Source: Anaerolineae bacterium (lineage in GTDB: Bacteria > Chloroflexota > Anaerolineae > DUEN01). Taken from it: a stretch of 64,000 nucleotides of DNA. Location: assembly GCA_025060615.1 (NCBI GenBank), contig JANXBS010000010.1, positions 62,001 to 126,000 on the forward strand, read 5' to 3'. The position numbers were made by a program, and so were the translations under genes. The notes under the pieces were generated by a model. It saw only the letters and a list, made by a program, of their open reading frames with translations, made no database searches and was not told the DNA's origin. Below are positions 38,733-47,377 of this stretch, in pieces. Position 1 is the stretch's first letter, and every line of letters begins with the position of its first letter.

Positions 38733-40463
38733 CTGGACGTCCTAGCTATCAGCGATTTGTACTTCGCGTATCCGCCCTGGCAGGAAAAAGGCCCCCCGGT
38801 GCCTGTGCTCCGGGGGGTTCATTTGCGCGCGAGGCGGGGAGAGTTGATCGTCTTACTAGGCCGTACCGGCGCCGGTAAGACTACCCTGTGTCTCTCCACC
38901 AATGGCCTGGTCCCTCATGCTACCGGGGGTACGATCCGCGGCAGCGTGGAGGTGTGCGGCCAAGATACGCGGCGTCTCCCGCCCGCCGCGTTGGCCAGCG
39001 CTGTCGGTATGGTGTTTCAAGACGCCGAAAGCCAACTCTTTCAGATGACTGTGGAAGACGAGATCGCCTTCGGCCTGGAGAACCTAGGGTTCCCGCCCGA
39101 AGAGATCGAACGCCGCATCACATGGGCCCTCTCCGTAGTCGGCATCGAACCGCTCCGCCATCGGTCCCCGCGACGGCTCTCCGGAGGGCAAATGCAACGG
39201 GTGGCGATCGCCGCCGCTCTGGCCCTTCGCCCAGCCCTTCTGGTGCTGGATGAGCCCACCTCTCATTTGGATCCGCGCGGCAAGATCGAGGTGCTGACGG
39301 CTATCCAGCAATTGCGCGCCGAGCTGGATACGACGATCCTCATGGCCGCACAGGATATCGAGTGGGTAGTCCCCTTAGCAGACGGCATAGCTGTCCTGGT
39401 GGATGGCTTAGTACGATCGTTGCCTCTCTCCAGTCTGTCCATCCACGAGGCCTCCTGGCTGTTGGAAACGGGCGTTGGCGCGCCTCAAACGACTCGCCTG
39501 GTTCACGCGTTGCTATCTCGAAACAATGGCCAGCAAGGCCATCTCCCCCTCTCCTTGCAGGAGACTGCACGGGTGCTCACGCCAGCTCGCTGGCGTGTTC
39601 TGCCGCCACGGCCGCGCGCCTCGCCGATGACCATTTTCAGCTCTCCCATCATCACCATCGAAGACCTCGATTTCGTGTATCCCAACGGGACGCGTGCCAT
39701 CTCCGGGATCTCGGTACAGATCGGCGCCGGCGAATACGTCGCATTGGTCGGGCCGAATGGGGCTGGCAAGTCCACGCTGGCGCGCTTGCTGATGGGACTG
39801 CTCCGCCCCACCGCCGGCCGCGTAGTGGTCAACGGGCTGGACACACGCCTTACCCGCGTTCCGGTGTTGGCCCGCCACGTTGGTTACGCCTTCCAAAACC
39901 CTGATCATCAGATCTTCGCGCCGACTGTCTACGAGGAACTCGCCTTTGGCCCTCGCAACGCAGGCTGGACGGCAGACCAGGTGGACGTGGCCGTGCAAGA
40001 GATGCTGACTCGGTTTGAGCTAGGCCATCTGGCGCGTGTGCCGCCGGCCGTGCTCGGCTATGGATTGCGGCGCAAGATCGCCGTGGCGGCGGTTGCTATC
40101 TCTCGCCCTGCTGTGTTCATCCTAGACGAGCCGACTGGTGGCCTCGATCGGGCAAGCGCTCAGGAACTGCTGGATTTCCTGGACGAGTTGAACCGCCAGG
40201 GGGTCACGATCATCCTGATCACCCACGATATGACGATCGTAGCGGAACGCGCCCGTCGCTGCATCGTCCTGGTGGACGGTCGAATCACGTTCGATGGCTC
40301 GCCCCGAGAACTGTTCGCCCGGCCGGACGTGTTGGAGCACGCCGGACTGCTTCCACCACCAATCACGCGGCTAGCGGAGGCGCTAGGCGTGCCACGTGAG
40401 ATCGCCCCGATCCTCAGCGTAGATGAGTTCCTCGAGGCGTGGGCCGGAGAGGTGGCCTTGTGA
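38733..40463 (+). CDS. ECF transporter fused ATPase (A1-A2, CbiO-like)
   Basis: Two ABC domains in one chain, 576 residues from 38733. Domain 1: Walker A GRTGAGKT, signature LSGGQMQRVAIA, Walker B LLVLDEPTSHLD. Domain 2 (from about residue 308): Walker A GPNGAGKS, Walker B VFILDEPTGGLD, but the signature reads LGYGLRRKIAVA, without the SGGQ core. The first ordinary start is TTG at 38757, which would cut off the first strand of the ATPase; the residues in front (LDVLAISDLYFAYP) match the family, and a CTG at 38733 lies 8 nt behind GGGAGG (38719-38724), so a CTG start is proposed. Together with EcfT and the S component it powers vitamin uptake. Confidence 0.9.
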   Translation: MDVLAISDLYFAYPPWQEKGPPVPVLRGVHLRARRGELIVLLGRTGAGKTTLCLSTNGLVPHATGGTIRGSVEVCGQDTRRLPPAALASAVGMVFQDAESQLFQMTVEDEIAFGLENLGFPPEEIERRITWALSVVGIEPLRHRSPRRLSGGQMQRVAIAAALALRPALLVLDEPTSHLDPRGKIEVLTAIQQLRAELDTTILMAAQDIEWVVPLADGIAVLVDGLVRSLPLSSLSIHEASWLLETGVGAPQTTRLVHALLSRNNGQQGHLPLSLQETARVLTPARWRVLPPRPRASPMTIFSSPIITIEDLDFVYPNGTRAISGISVQIGAGEYVALVGPNGAGKSTLARLLMGLLRPTAGRVVVNGLDTRLTRVPVLARHVGYAFQNPDHQIFAPTVYEELAFGPRNAGWTADQVDVAVQEMLTRFELGHLARVPPAVLGYGLRRKIAVAAVAISRPAVFILDEPTGGLDRASAQELLDFLDELNRQGVTIILITHDMTIVAERARRCIVLVDGRITFDGSPRELFARPDVLEHAGLLPPPITRLAEALGVPREIAPILSVDEFLEAWAGEVAL

Positions 40464-41242
40464 GCGTGGATTTCGACCTATATGTGCCTGGCAGTAGCTT
40501 GCTTCACCGCTTGGACCCGCGTGTGAAGCTACTCTTGGTGCTTGAAAGCATCTTGATCCTTTTCCTGTTCACGCGCTTCGCGATTGCCGCTGGCTTCCTC
40601 CTCGCCACGCACGTGCTCCTCCTGGCTGCTGGCATTCCCGTCCAACGCCTACGCGCCCTTTGGCGCTTGCTGTTGCCACTGACCCTGCTCATACCGGCGC
40701 TTTGGCTGATCTTTCAGCCTGGCTCAGGAAAGGCTTTCTTGACGCTTGGTCCGCTTCGTCTGACCTGGGAGGGACTTCAGCAGGGGGCGACTGTAGCAGT
40801 CCGGTTGGATGCGCTGGCGTTCGTCATGTTCCTCTGGCTGTTCACGACTGATCAGGTGGCGATTGTACGGGGGTTCACAGCCCTCGGCATGCCGTACACG
40901 TGGGGGCTGACCCTGGCCCTTGCCTTGCGGTACATTCCTACCGTAGCAGAGACCTATCAGCAGGTGATGGATGCTCAGCGCGCTCGTGGGCTAGACCTGG
41001 AGAGCAGTGGGTTTTGGCGGCGCCTGCAGGCATATCAGCCCATCCTCGTCGCGGTGCTTATCAGCGCTTTACGCACCAGCCAGGGGCTGGCCTGGAGCTT
41101 GGAGGCACGCGGGCTGGGAGCTCCCGGCGTGCAGCGTACCCAGTTCCGCCGCCTGCGCTTCACCGCGTGGGACTGGGCTATCACTGGGCTATTGGTCGGT
41201 GCCTTTGCTCTCAGCCTAGCCATCTTTATAGGGGGAGTCTAA
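40460..41242 (+). CDS. ecfT: ECF transporter transmembrane T component
   Basis: 260 residues. The GTG at 40460 overlaps the stop of the ATPase gene (GTGA) and has AGGTGG upstream; the longer frame from 40439 is rejected. Several membrane helices, the starting motif LLHRLDPRVKLLL, and the two Ala-Arg-Gly coupling motifs AQRARGLDL and LEARGLGAPG, which contact the ATPases. Last gene of the ECF operon, convergent with the HEAT-repeat gene by 10 bp. Confidence 0.92.
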   Translation: MSVDFDLYVPGSSLLHRLDPRVKLLLVLESILILFLFTRFAIAAGFLLATHVLLLAAGIPVQRLRALWRLLLPLTLLIPALWLIFQPGSGKAFLTLGPLRLTWEGLQQGATVAVRLDALAFVMFLWLFTTDQVAIVRGFTALGMPYTWGLTLALALRYIPTVAETYQQVMDAQRARGLDLESSGFWRRLQAYQPILVAVLISALRTSQGLAWSLEARGLGAPGVQRTQFRRLRFTAWDWAITGLLVGAFALSLAIFIGGV

Positions 41243-41252
41243 CGCTATCCAG

Positions 41253-42902
41253 CTAACGCCGCGGAAACAATCGCGAGCGCCCATTCCCTCCAAAAATGAT
41301 CGCCACCACGAGGATCACCATCATAGCCAATACCGCCCATCGCAGCCAGCCTAGCCAATCTGGAAATAGCTCGGGCAGCGTTGGCCATGACGTCGCCGGT
41401 GTAGCGGCGGTAGTAGCCGATGTTGCTTCCTCGCCTAGCGTGCTGGCCGCGTAGGACCGCACCAGATGATTGGGGTCGTGGAGGGCTATAACCAGGGCCT
41501 CTCGGGCCTGCAGGGTGCCGATCTCAGCCAGCGATCGCACAGCCTCTAAGCGCACTGCCTCGCTGGGATCGCGAAGAGCGGCTGCCAGTGCCGCAGTTGC
41601 CCGTGGCGATCGGATCCATCCCAGCGCCTCTGCGGCCCCCTGGCGCATCGCTGGATGGTCGGCGGCAGTCAGGATGGCCACTAGGGGTTCCACCGCCGGC
41701 TCGCCGATCTGCTCCAGGGTGGCCAACGCTAGATGACGGGCTGGCGTCCCAGCGGGTTCGCTTAACAGCGAGATCACCTCTTGGGCGGCTTCGGCCGTCC
41801 CGATCCGCGCTAGGGCCTGCGCGGCAGCTTGACGGGCTATGCTATCGTCGTTGCGTAACGTTTGCCCTAGGGCCTCGATGGAGGCTGGGGTCGGGATGTA
41901 GCCCAGCACCGTGGCCGCTCGCCAGCGCACCTGTGGGTCATCGTGCCCTAGCGCAGCGATCAAGGTGGGCATCATTTCTGGCGTTGCTAAGGGCCCCAGC
42001 GCCTTGGCAATCGCCTGTCCTACGGCAGGGTCCGGCTCCAGACTTAAGCGTTGCAACAAGCGATCGGCGGCTTCCTGACCGCCTAACCACCCCCACGCCT
42101 TCGCAGCGGCGGCTCTACGCGATGGCTTATCTGCGCTCAGCCATTGGTCTAGCAGGGCCGTATCGCCAAAGGCGTACCAGGAGGCAGTCCCGCTTGCCAT
42201 GGCCTGCACTGCCAACGGGCGCTCGGCATCGGGGACGAGCCGGAGGACGCGCGGCTCGCCTGGCACAGCTCGATGCAGCGGCAGCCACGTCTCGCCGCCA
42301 TCTACGCTGGCAAAGACGCCCACCGGAGCGAAGCGCATCTGCACTGTGCCCAGCCAATAACCGGTCGCCGCGTACACGAGCTCATCATTCTGCGGGGCGA
42401 CGGCTAGTGCCGTCACCTCCAGAAACGTGCCCGGCAACAGCCCCAGCTCCGGTGAAAGGCGAGCCCATGTGCGTCCGCCGTCTACGCTTCGGAAGACACC
42501 ACCGGTCAATGTCCCCAAGTAAATCAGCCCGGGCGTCTGCCGAGCCATGGCCAGCGCCATCGGGACATCAGGCAAGTCTGATAGGGTTTCCCAATGCGCG
42601 CCAGCGTTCTCGGAGCGATAAAGGGCATTCCTAGCCCGCACCAACACGAGTGATGGCTGAGCGGGATGGGCGATCACCTCCAACACCGGCGCCGGAAAGA
42701 GCCCTAGCGAGGTCCAAATGCCATCCTCAGAGCGCTCCCAGACCGCGCTGGTGCCGTCAGGATACACCTCCCACCGATAGGTTTGCTCTGGCATCGGCGG
42801 AAATACCGGCCCATCCCCGGCTGTCAGGGCAATTGTATTGATCACACTCCACACCACTAATACACCGATACCGATCCGGTTCCACCTACCAACGCCTCGC
42901 AT
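41253..42902 (-). CDS. BNR-like beta-propeller plus HEAT-repeat membrane protein
   Basis: 549 residues from the ATG at 42902, which has GGAGG upstream; the frame opens at 43034 but the extra 44 codons cover a terminator. N-terminal signal or anchor (GIGVLVVWSVINTIALTAG), then a sialidase/BNR-type part with repeated YRSENAGAHWETL, FRSVDGGRTWARL and FASVDGGETWLPL units (about residues 60-230), then six or seven HEAT repeats with PQVRWRAATVLGYI and PSEAVRLEAVRSLAEIG units, and one C-terminal membrane helix. Such fusions suggest an extracellular binding or sensing surface. No enzyme motif is seen; function unknown. Confidence 0.85.
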   Translation of the reverse strand: MRGVGRWNRIGIGVLVVWSVINTIALTAGDGPVFPPMPEQTYRWEVYPDGTSAVWERSEDGIWTSLGLFPAPVLEVIAHPAQPSLVLVRARNALYRSENAGAHWETLSDLPDVPMALAMARQTPGLIYLGTLTGGVFRSVDGGRTWARLSPELGLLPGTFLEVTALAVAPQNDELVYAATGYWLGTVQMRFAPVGVFASVDGGETWLPLHRAVPGEPRVLRLVPDAERPLAVQAMASGTASWYAFGDTALLDQWLSADKPSRRAAAAKAWGWLGGQEAADRLLQRLSLEPDPAVGQAIAKALGPLATPEMMPTLIAALGHDDPQVRWRAATVLGYIPTPASIEALGQTLRNDDSIARQAAAQALARIGTAEAAQEVISLLSEPAGTPARHLALATLEQIGEPAVEPLVAILTAADHPAMRQGAAEALGWIRSPRATAALAAALRDPSEAVRLEAVRSLAEIGTLQAREALVIALHDPNHLVRSYAASTLGEEATSATTAATPATSWPTLPELFPDWLGWLRWAVLAMMVILVVAIIFGGNGRSRLFPRR

Positions 42903-42982
42903 CGCAACCTCCGCTTCTCCTCTTCGCTCTACACAGTTTAACGTGGTGATCGTCTGAAAAGTTCCAGGCGGAGCAGACAGAA

Positions 42983-43011
42983 AGCGGGCCGGCCTGTATG
43001 GCCGGCCCGCT
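42983..43011 (-). terminator. Strong hairpin terminator
   Basis: Perfect 12 bp arms AGCGGGCCGGCC (42983-42994) and its complement (43000-43011) around a 5 nt loop. On the minus strand it is followed by TTTCTGTCTG. It would end transcription of the DUF4062-like gene at 43087 before the HEAT-repeat gene. Confidence 0.75.
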
Positions 43012-43086
43012 GATTGTCCACCGCAGGTCCTCATTTCTCTGTCCTAAGCTTTCAGCAGGTGCGACGAAACTTGTTCATCTCACAAG

Positions 43087-43686
43087 TCAGTTCCGGTCGC
43101 CTCCGATGGGAACGCCACCTGTGCCGGCATCCCGGGGCCCCAGGATGATGCCGCCGCCTCCTGCGCCGGCCGGTTCTAGGATTACTTCAGCCTGCTCCTC
43201 TCGCCTACTTTTCCCCTCTCTCTCGGCTTGGCGTATCCGGTTGAGCGCCTCCCACTCGTCCGGGGTCAGCCTGAAATCCGCGGCCCGCTCTAGCAACACG
43301 TCCACCAGCGCGGCGCGCACCAGCTTTTCCAGCTCCATCGCCGATTCGAAGACCTGCCATTCGATCTGCACCTCGCGGAGAAAGAGGGCCGCGGCAGGGG
43401 TACGCCGGCCCTTTCGCAGCAGCGGGGCCACACGTCGCCCTGATCGCCGGGCTGCTTCCCATTCGATCCCCACCGGCGCGGCGATGTCCTGCCCCATCAG
43501 GAACACGAAGAGATCGCATTGCATCACCCCTGTTAGATCGGCAGGGCGCGGCTCGCCAGGGGGCGGTGTGCGCTTGATCTCCCATCCTAGTTGTATAGGA
43601 AGCTGTGCTACTACGCGCCCAATCACCTCACGTTCAAGTTCAAGATCTGGTCCTGCGCTCACAAAGAGGTGAAACCGCTCTGGCAT
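43087..43686 (-). CDS. DUF4062/TIR-like domain protein with Gly-rich tail
   Basis: 199 residues. The first 95 residues look like a DUF4062 or TIR-like alpha/beta domain: RFHLFVSAGPDLELEREVIG, then DLFVFLMGQDIAAPVGIEWEAARRSGRRVAPLL. Residues 140-165 are a charged helix and the last 35 are Gly-rich (AGAGGGGIILG). DUF4062 occurs at the N-terminus of many STAND-type signalling or conflict proteins as an effector-associated domain; here it stands alone. Ribosome site GGGAGG precedes the ATG. It lies on the same strand as the CHAT and clostripain genes but is separated from them by an oxidoreductase gene on the other strand. Confidence 0.75.
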   Translation of the reverse strand: MPERFHLFVSAGPDLELEREVIGRVVAQLPIQLGWEIKRTPPPGEPRPADLTGVMQCDLFVFLMGQDIAAPVGIEWEAARRSGRRVAPLLRKGRRTPAAALFLREVQIEWQVFESAMELEKLVRAALVDVLLERAADFRLTPDEWEALNRIRQAEREGKSRREEQAEVILEPAGAGGGGIILGPRDAGTGGVPIGGDRN

Positions 43687-43767
43687 TTCTCAACCTCCCA
43701 ACACTCCTGATAGATTCGCGCCGATAGTATGACATGAGTGATAACGCAAGGCAAGAGGCCTTCCAAG

Positions 43768-43796
43768 TTGCCATTTTCACCTCGTTTTGCTAGACT
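43768..43796 (+). promoter_or_regulatory. Possible promoter of the Gfo/Idh/MocA gene
   Basis: TTGCCA (43768-43773), 17 bp, TAGACT (43791-43796). The leader to the ATG at 43929 would be about 125 nt. Moderate match only. Confidence 0.35.
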
Positions 43797-43928
43797 CACA
43801 AACCATGGAGCACGGATCAGGGCCGGAAAAGCCGTGCCGGCATTTCCACCGGATTAGGAGAGGCCTGAAAGGGCAAGGCATTCCTCTAGAAGACCCATCC
43901 AACACTTTCCAGAGATCGGAGGCATCCT

Positions 43929-44951
43929 ATGGCGATTCGCGTTGGGCTTATCGGTTGCGGTGGGGTCGTCACGGCTCACCTACGCGGCTGGAAGGCCGTA
44001 GAAGGACGTGCGCAGGTGGTCGCCGTGGCAGATATAGATCGGGCTCGCGCCGAGCAACGGGCCGCCGAGGTGGGCGGAGCTGAGGTGTTCACCGATTACC
44101 GTGAGATGCTGGCCCGCGCTGATCTGGACGCCGTGGACATTTCGCTTCCACATCACCTGCATCGGGATGCCATCGTCGCCGCAGCCGAAGCAGGGAAGCA
44201 CATTCTGTCGGAGAAGCCACTCTGCCTGACGTGGCAGGAGGCCGAGGAGATCGCGCGCGCAGTAGAATCCAATGGGGTGACGATGATGTGCGCACATAAC
44301 CAGCTCTTTCTGCCCTCGGTGCAGGCGGCTCGCGCCTACCTGGACGAGGGACATCTCGGGAGCATCTATATGCTGCGCACCATTGACTGCTTCCACAACT
44401 TCCGGCCTACCGGCCTCCCCGGCCGTCCACCCAAGCCAGTGGACCTGGGATGGCGGGCCTCCAAGGCATTGACCGGCGGAGGCGAGCTGATCGATACCGG
44501 ATACCATCCCACCTACATACTGCTATACCTAGCCCGATCGGAGCCCGTTGCGGTGACCGCTTTCACTCAAAAGCATCGCCACCAGCATATGGAAGGAGAA
44601 GACACCGGCTACGTCATGATCCGCTTCGCCGATGGCTCCATCGGCCATGTCCTGACCAGTTGGGCGTTCGAGTTTCCTCTAGACAACCCCCGCTTTCAGA
44701 TCATCGGCGAGAAAGGCCAGGTGAGCGGCACCAACACCCTTGTCAAGTTCAAGCCCAACGGCTGGGAGACGCCGGCTCAACACGAGTTCCCGCCCACCGA
44801 CACCTTTATCGCCGAGATTACGCACTTTGTGGAGTGCCTGGAAACAGGTGAACCGCCTATTCAGACCCATGTGGATGGAGCGAGGGTCCTCAAGGTGTTA
44901 CTGGCCGCGTACAAATCCGCTGAAGAGGGAATCACCGTGACTTTAGCATAG
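43929..44951 (+). CDS. Gfo/Idh/MocA family oxidoreductase
   Basis: 340-residue NAD(P)-dependent sugar or cyclitol dehydrogenase. The Rossmann fold begins VGLIGCGGVVTAHLRGW, the conserved EKPLC motif (about residues 98-102) follows HILS, and the C-terminal domain has DTGYHPTYILLYL, holding the catalytic Asp/His pair of the family. It stands alone on the plus strand between minus-strand genes; its stop codon lies within the hairpin at 44948-44980. Confidence 0.92.
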   Translation: MAIRVGLIGCGGVVTAHLRGWKAVEGRAQVVAVADIDRARAEQRAAEVGGAEVFTDYREMLARADLDAVDISLPHHLHRDAIVAAAEAGKHILSEKPLCLTWQEAEEIARAVESNGVTMMCAHNQLFLPSVQAARAYLDEGHLGSIYMLRTIDCFHNFRPTGLPGRPPKPVDLGWRASKALTGGGELIDTGYHPTYILLYLARSEPVAVTAFTQKHRHQHMEGEDTGYVMIRFADGSIGHVLTSWAFEFPLDNPRFQIIGEKGQVSGTNTLVKFKPNGWETPAQHEFPPTDTFIAEITHFVECLETGEPPIQTHVDGARVLKVLLAAYKSAEEGITVTLA

Positions 44952-44980
44952 GGAGGCAAAGCGCTGCTTCGCCTCCCTAT
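44948..44980. terminator. Bidirectional terminator between convergent genes
   Basis: Inverted repeat ATAGGGAGGC (44948-44957) and its complement (44971-44980); the inner AAGC/GCTT pairs extend it to nearly 15 bp. It includes the stop codon of the oxidoreductase gene and touches that of the CHAT gene. Confidence 0.75.
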
Positions 44981-47289
44981 CATCCTCCTTCGCCCAACCG
45001 GCCCTCGGGGTCCGCATACAGCACATACGCCAGCCAGGTGGAGTTCCATGGTGCTGCCTGACGGATCTGCTCCCGTGCTTCCTGGAACGCTTGGGCGATG
45101 GGTTTGTTGTCCTTTAATAGCGCCGTATAGAAGCACCGGGCGAACTGCAACGCCAAGGCGTCATTTACCTCCCACATGGCGCCTATAAACGCGCCCACCC
45201 GAGCCCTCGCCACTAGTTGCTGCGCCCAGCCGCCCAGCCCGGTGAAGCTGAACTCTTCCCGCGCGCCATGGCAGGCATTGATGAAGATCAGCGGCCGTGG
45301 CCGTTTGCCCCCGAAGCGCGTCCGGATGTCCGACGGCCGGAGTGCCCCGTCGGATAGGATGATGGCGGAATCCTGAGGCAACGTCGAGTCGAATTGGCCA
45401 TGACAGGCGAAATGCACCAGGGAGAATTCGCCGGTCTGCAGCCAGTCCAGCACCTGGAGCCGGCTGTTAAAGGCAGCCAGAGAGATGATGCCCGGGCGCA
45501 GGTCGCTCAGCCGCTCTACAAAGGCCACCTCCTCCCGCACTGAGGGCAGGTTGACCTGTACCGGCGCCACTGGGCGCGCCGCGCCCACCGGCAACGCATC
45601 TGCTAGGCCCGGCCCCGACAACCATCGCGCGATGGCGAACTGCTGACACCAGAAGGGGTCATCCTCGCGTTCGCCATCGCTCTTATACCGGTATGGCTTA
45701 ATAGCCTCCCAGGGCACCCACGGCTCATCTGAGGTGATGAGAATGGACTTGACCCTGGATCGGAACTCCCAGTACTGCTCTTTCAACCGGTCGGGGACGA
45801 GCTCATCCCACAAGCCGTTGCCGATCGCGGCCAGACGCCGTTCGGCGTAAGCCCGCGCCTCCGTGGTAGGCGGAGCTTTGCCCGCCATCTGGCTCAGTTC
45901 CTGATACACCGCCTGCATCTTCTCCAACGGCGATCCCCGCAGCTTTACCTCGCCTGACTTGAAGTGGTGATAGCCGACCACCTCTTTACTAGAGTGCAAT
46001 TCGAAGTAAAGGACACGCTCATCATGATAATCCTGGATGACCCGTAGCTCCAGATCGGGCGGCTCCACCGTTGGAGCAGCCTTTAACTCAAGGATGATAG
46101 GCGACTCCGGTTGAGAGGTCGCTGCGTCGGTGATCTGTTCCACCACCAGCACTCGGCGGCGCGCTGTGCCGAGATAACGGCCATGCTGGTAGAAGTCCAC
46201 TCGGATCTCTTGCTCGCCCAGCCTGCGGGGGATAAGCACAAAGCGCTCCTCAGTGTCCCGCTCGCGCTCCACCCGGATTGTGCGCGTGTCGCCACCCTCC
46301 ACGTCGAAGCCGCGGGCACGCACTACTACCTCCACCTCTGGTAGCTCGGGTGTGCCTGTGTCCTCGATGGCGATCGCCTCCACGCCCGGCTCGGAGGGCT
46401 GGATCAAGAGACGGACAAAGAGGCTGAATCGCTGATGGAGGATCACCTGCTCCTGGCATTCTAACTCCGGGTAACGCAGCAGAGGCCGCTGCGGCTCAGC
46501 GGAGACCTCGGGCGCGGTTTCTACGTGCTCTGAGCGCATGGGTTCTAGCTCTTCTATCTTTGGCGGCCTTGCGCTACGGGTTATATCCCCGATGGTCACA
46601 CGACCGTACACCGATCCAAGCCATTGGCCCTCTTGGGTGAAGGTCACCTCAATTGGTTGTTCGCCAACCTCCCGAAGGGTTAGCACAAACCGTGTCTCAT
46701 CGTCGGCATCCTGGTGCATTGGCAGGGTTTGCCGGTGATCGCCCTCAATTTCGCAGCCAGCGACGTCTAACGAGATCTCCAGCTTTGGCGGTTGATTCGG
46801 CTCACCTGTGTCTAGCACGAAGATGGGCTCGGCTCCGGGATCAGGCGGCTCGCGTAGGAGCAGCACAAGGAGGTCAGCCTTTTGTCCCCGCCTAGGCCTG
46901 GTCGGGGAGAGCACTATCTGGGGATATCGCGTGAGGTGAGGAGCCGTTGGCTCCGGCCCCAAGCGGGTTGGCAAACGCTGGAGCAATTGAGGATCACTTC
47001 GGATGCTCCCACCGCGAATGGCCGGCCCCTTTGTAGCATCCAACAGCGTGCCCACGATCGCGCGAACACCGGCGATCGCGTCCAATCCCTGGAGAAACTC
47101 CACCAACGCTCGTCCCCGGTGATAGTCAACCGGATCGCTCGCCTGCTGGTACCGGTAGCGCATGGCCATGTATAGCCTTTCGACCTGCACCTGCTCTGCT
47201 GGGGATAGCTCACCCCAACGCTTCTGCAAAGCGGCAATGATCTCCTCGATGTGCCTCGCGGCCTTACGAGCTTGAATCTCCTCTGGCAT
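44980..47289 (-). CDS. CHAT-domain caspase-like protease with duplicated beta domain
   Basis: 769 residues. The C-terminal CHAT domain (about 460-765) has the catalytic dyad His630 in HFACHGQ and Cys673 in FINACHGA, both intact. The N-terminal 110 residues are helical (ARHIEEIIAALQKRWGELS, then VEFLQGLDAIAGVRAIVG). Between them lie two copies of an Ig-like or beta-sandwich unit of about 115 residues, each starting RYP, with matching parts IFVLDTGEPNQPP / IAIEDTGTPELPE and RFVLTLREVGEQPIEV / RFVLIPRRLGEQEIRV. No membrane segment. The 88 bp gap to the upstream clostripain gene on the same strand suggests joint expression. Caspase-like proteases of this type act in signalling or cell-death systems; the trigger and substrate here are unknown. 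Confidence 0.88.
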   Translation of the reverse strand: MPEEIQARKAARHIEEIIAALQKRWGELSPAEQVQVERLYMAMRYRYQQASDPVDYHRGRALVEFLQGLDAIAGVRAIVGTLLDATKGPAIRGGSIRSDPQLLQRLPTRLGPEPTAPHLTRYPQIVLSPTRPRRGQKADLLVLLLREPPDPGAEPIFVLDTGEPNQPPKLEISLDVAGCEIEGDHRQTLPMHQDADDETRFVLTLREVGEQPIEVTFTQEGQWLGSVYGRVTIGDITRSARPPKIEELEPMRSEHVETAPEVSAEPQRPLLRYPELECQEQVILHQRFSLFVRLLIQPSEPGVEAIAIEDTGTPELPEVEVVVRARGFDVEGGDTRTIRVERERDTEERFVLIPRRLGEQEIRVDFYQHGRYLGTARRRVLVVEQITDAATSQPESPIILELKAAPTVEPPDLELRVIQDYHDERVLYFELHSSKEVVGYHHFKSGEVKLRGSPLEKMQAVYQELSQMAGKAPPTTEARAYAERRLAAIGNGLWDELVPDRLKEQYWEFRSRVKSILITSDEPWVPWEAIKPYRYKSDGEREDDPFWCQQFAIARWLSGPGLADALPVGAARPVAPVQVNLPSVREEVAFVERLSDLRPGIISLAAFNSRLQVLDWLQTGEFSLVHFACHGQFDSTLPQDSAIILSDGALRPSDIRTRFGGKRPRPLIFINACHGAREEFSFTGLGGWAQQLVARARVGAFIGAMWEVNDALALQFARCFYTALLKDNKPIAQAFQEAREQIRQAAPWNSTWLAYVLYADPEGRLGEGG

Positions 47290-47377
47290 CCGAGCCCTCC
47301 TATAGAGACGCCCATATGCATCAAACCCTTGACCTTAACCGGATGTCCGCGGGTCGAGATGCCCCATCAAGGTGCCT

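Noticed and set aside
41588-42634. 348-codon plus-strand frame opposite the HEAT/BNR gene
   Set aside because: Product is Arg/Pro/Ser-rich and is the complement of clear HEAT repeats.
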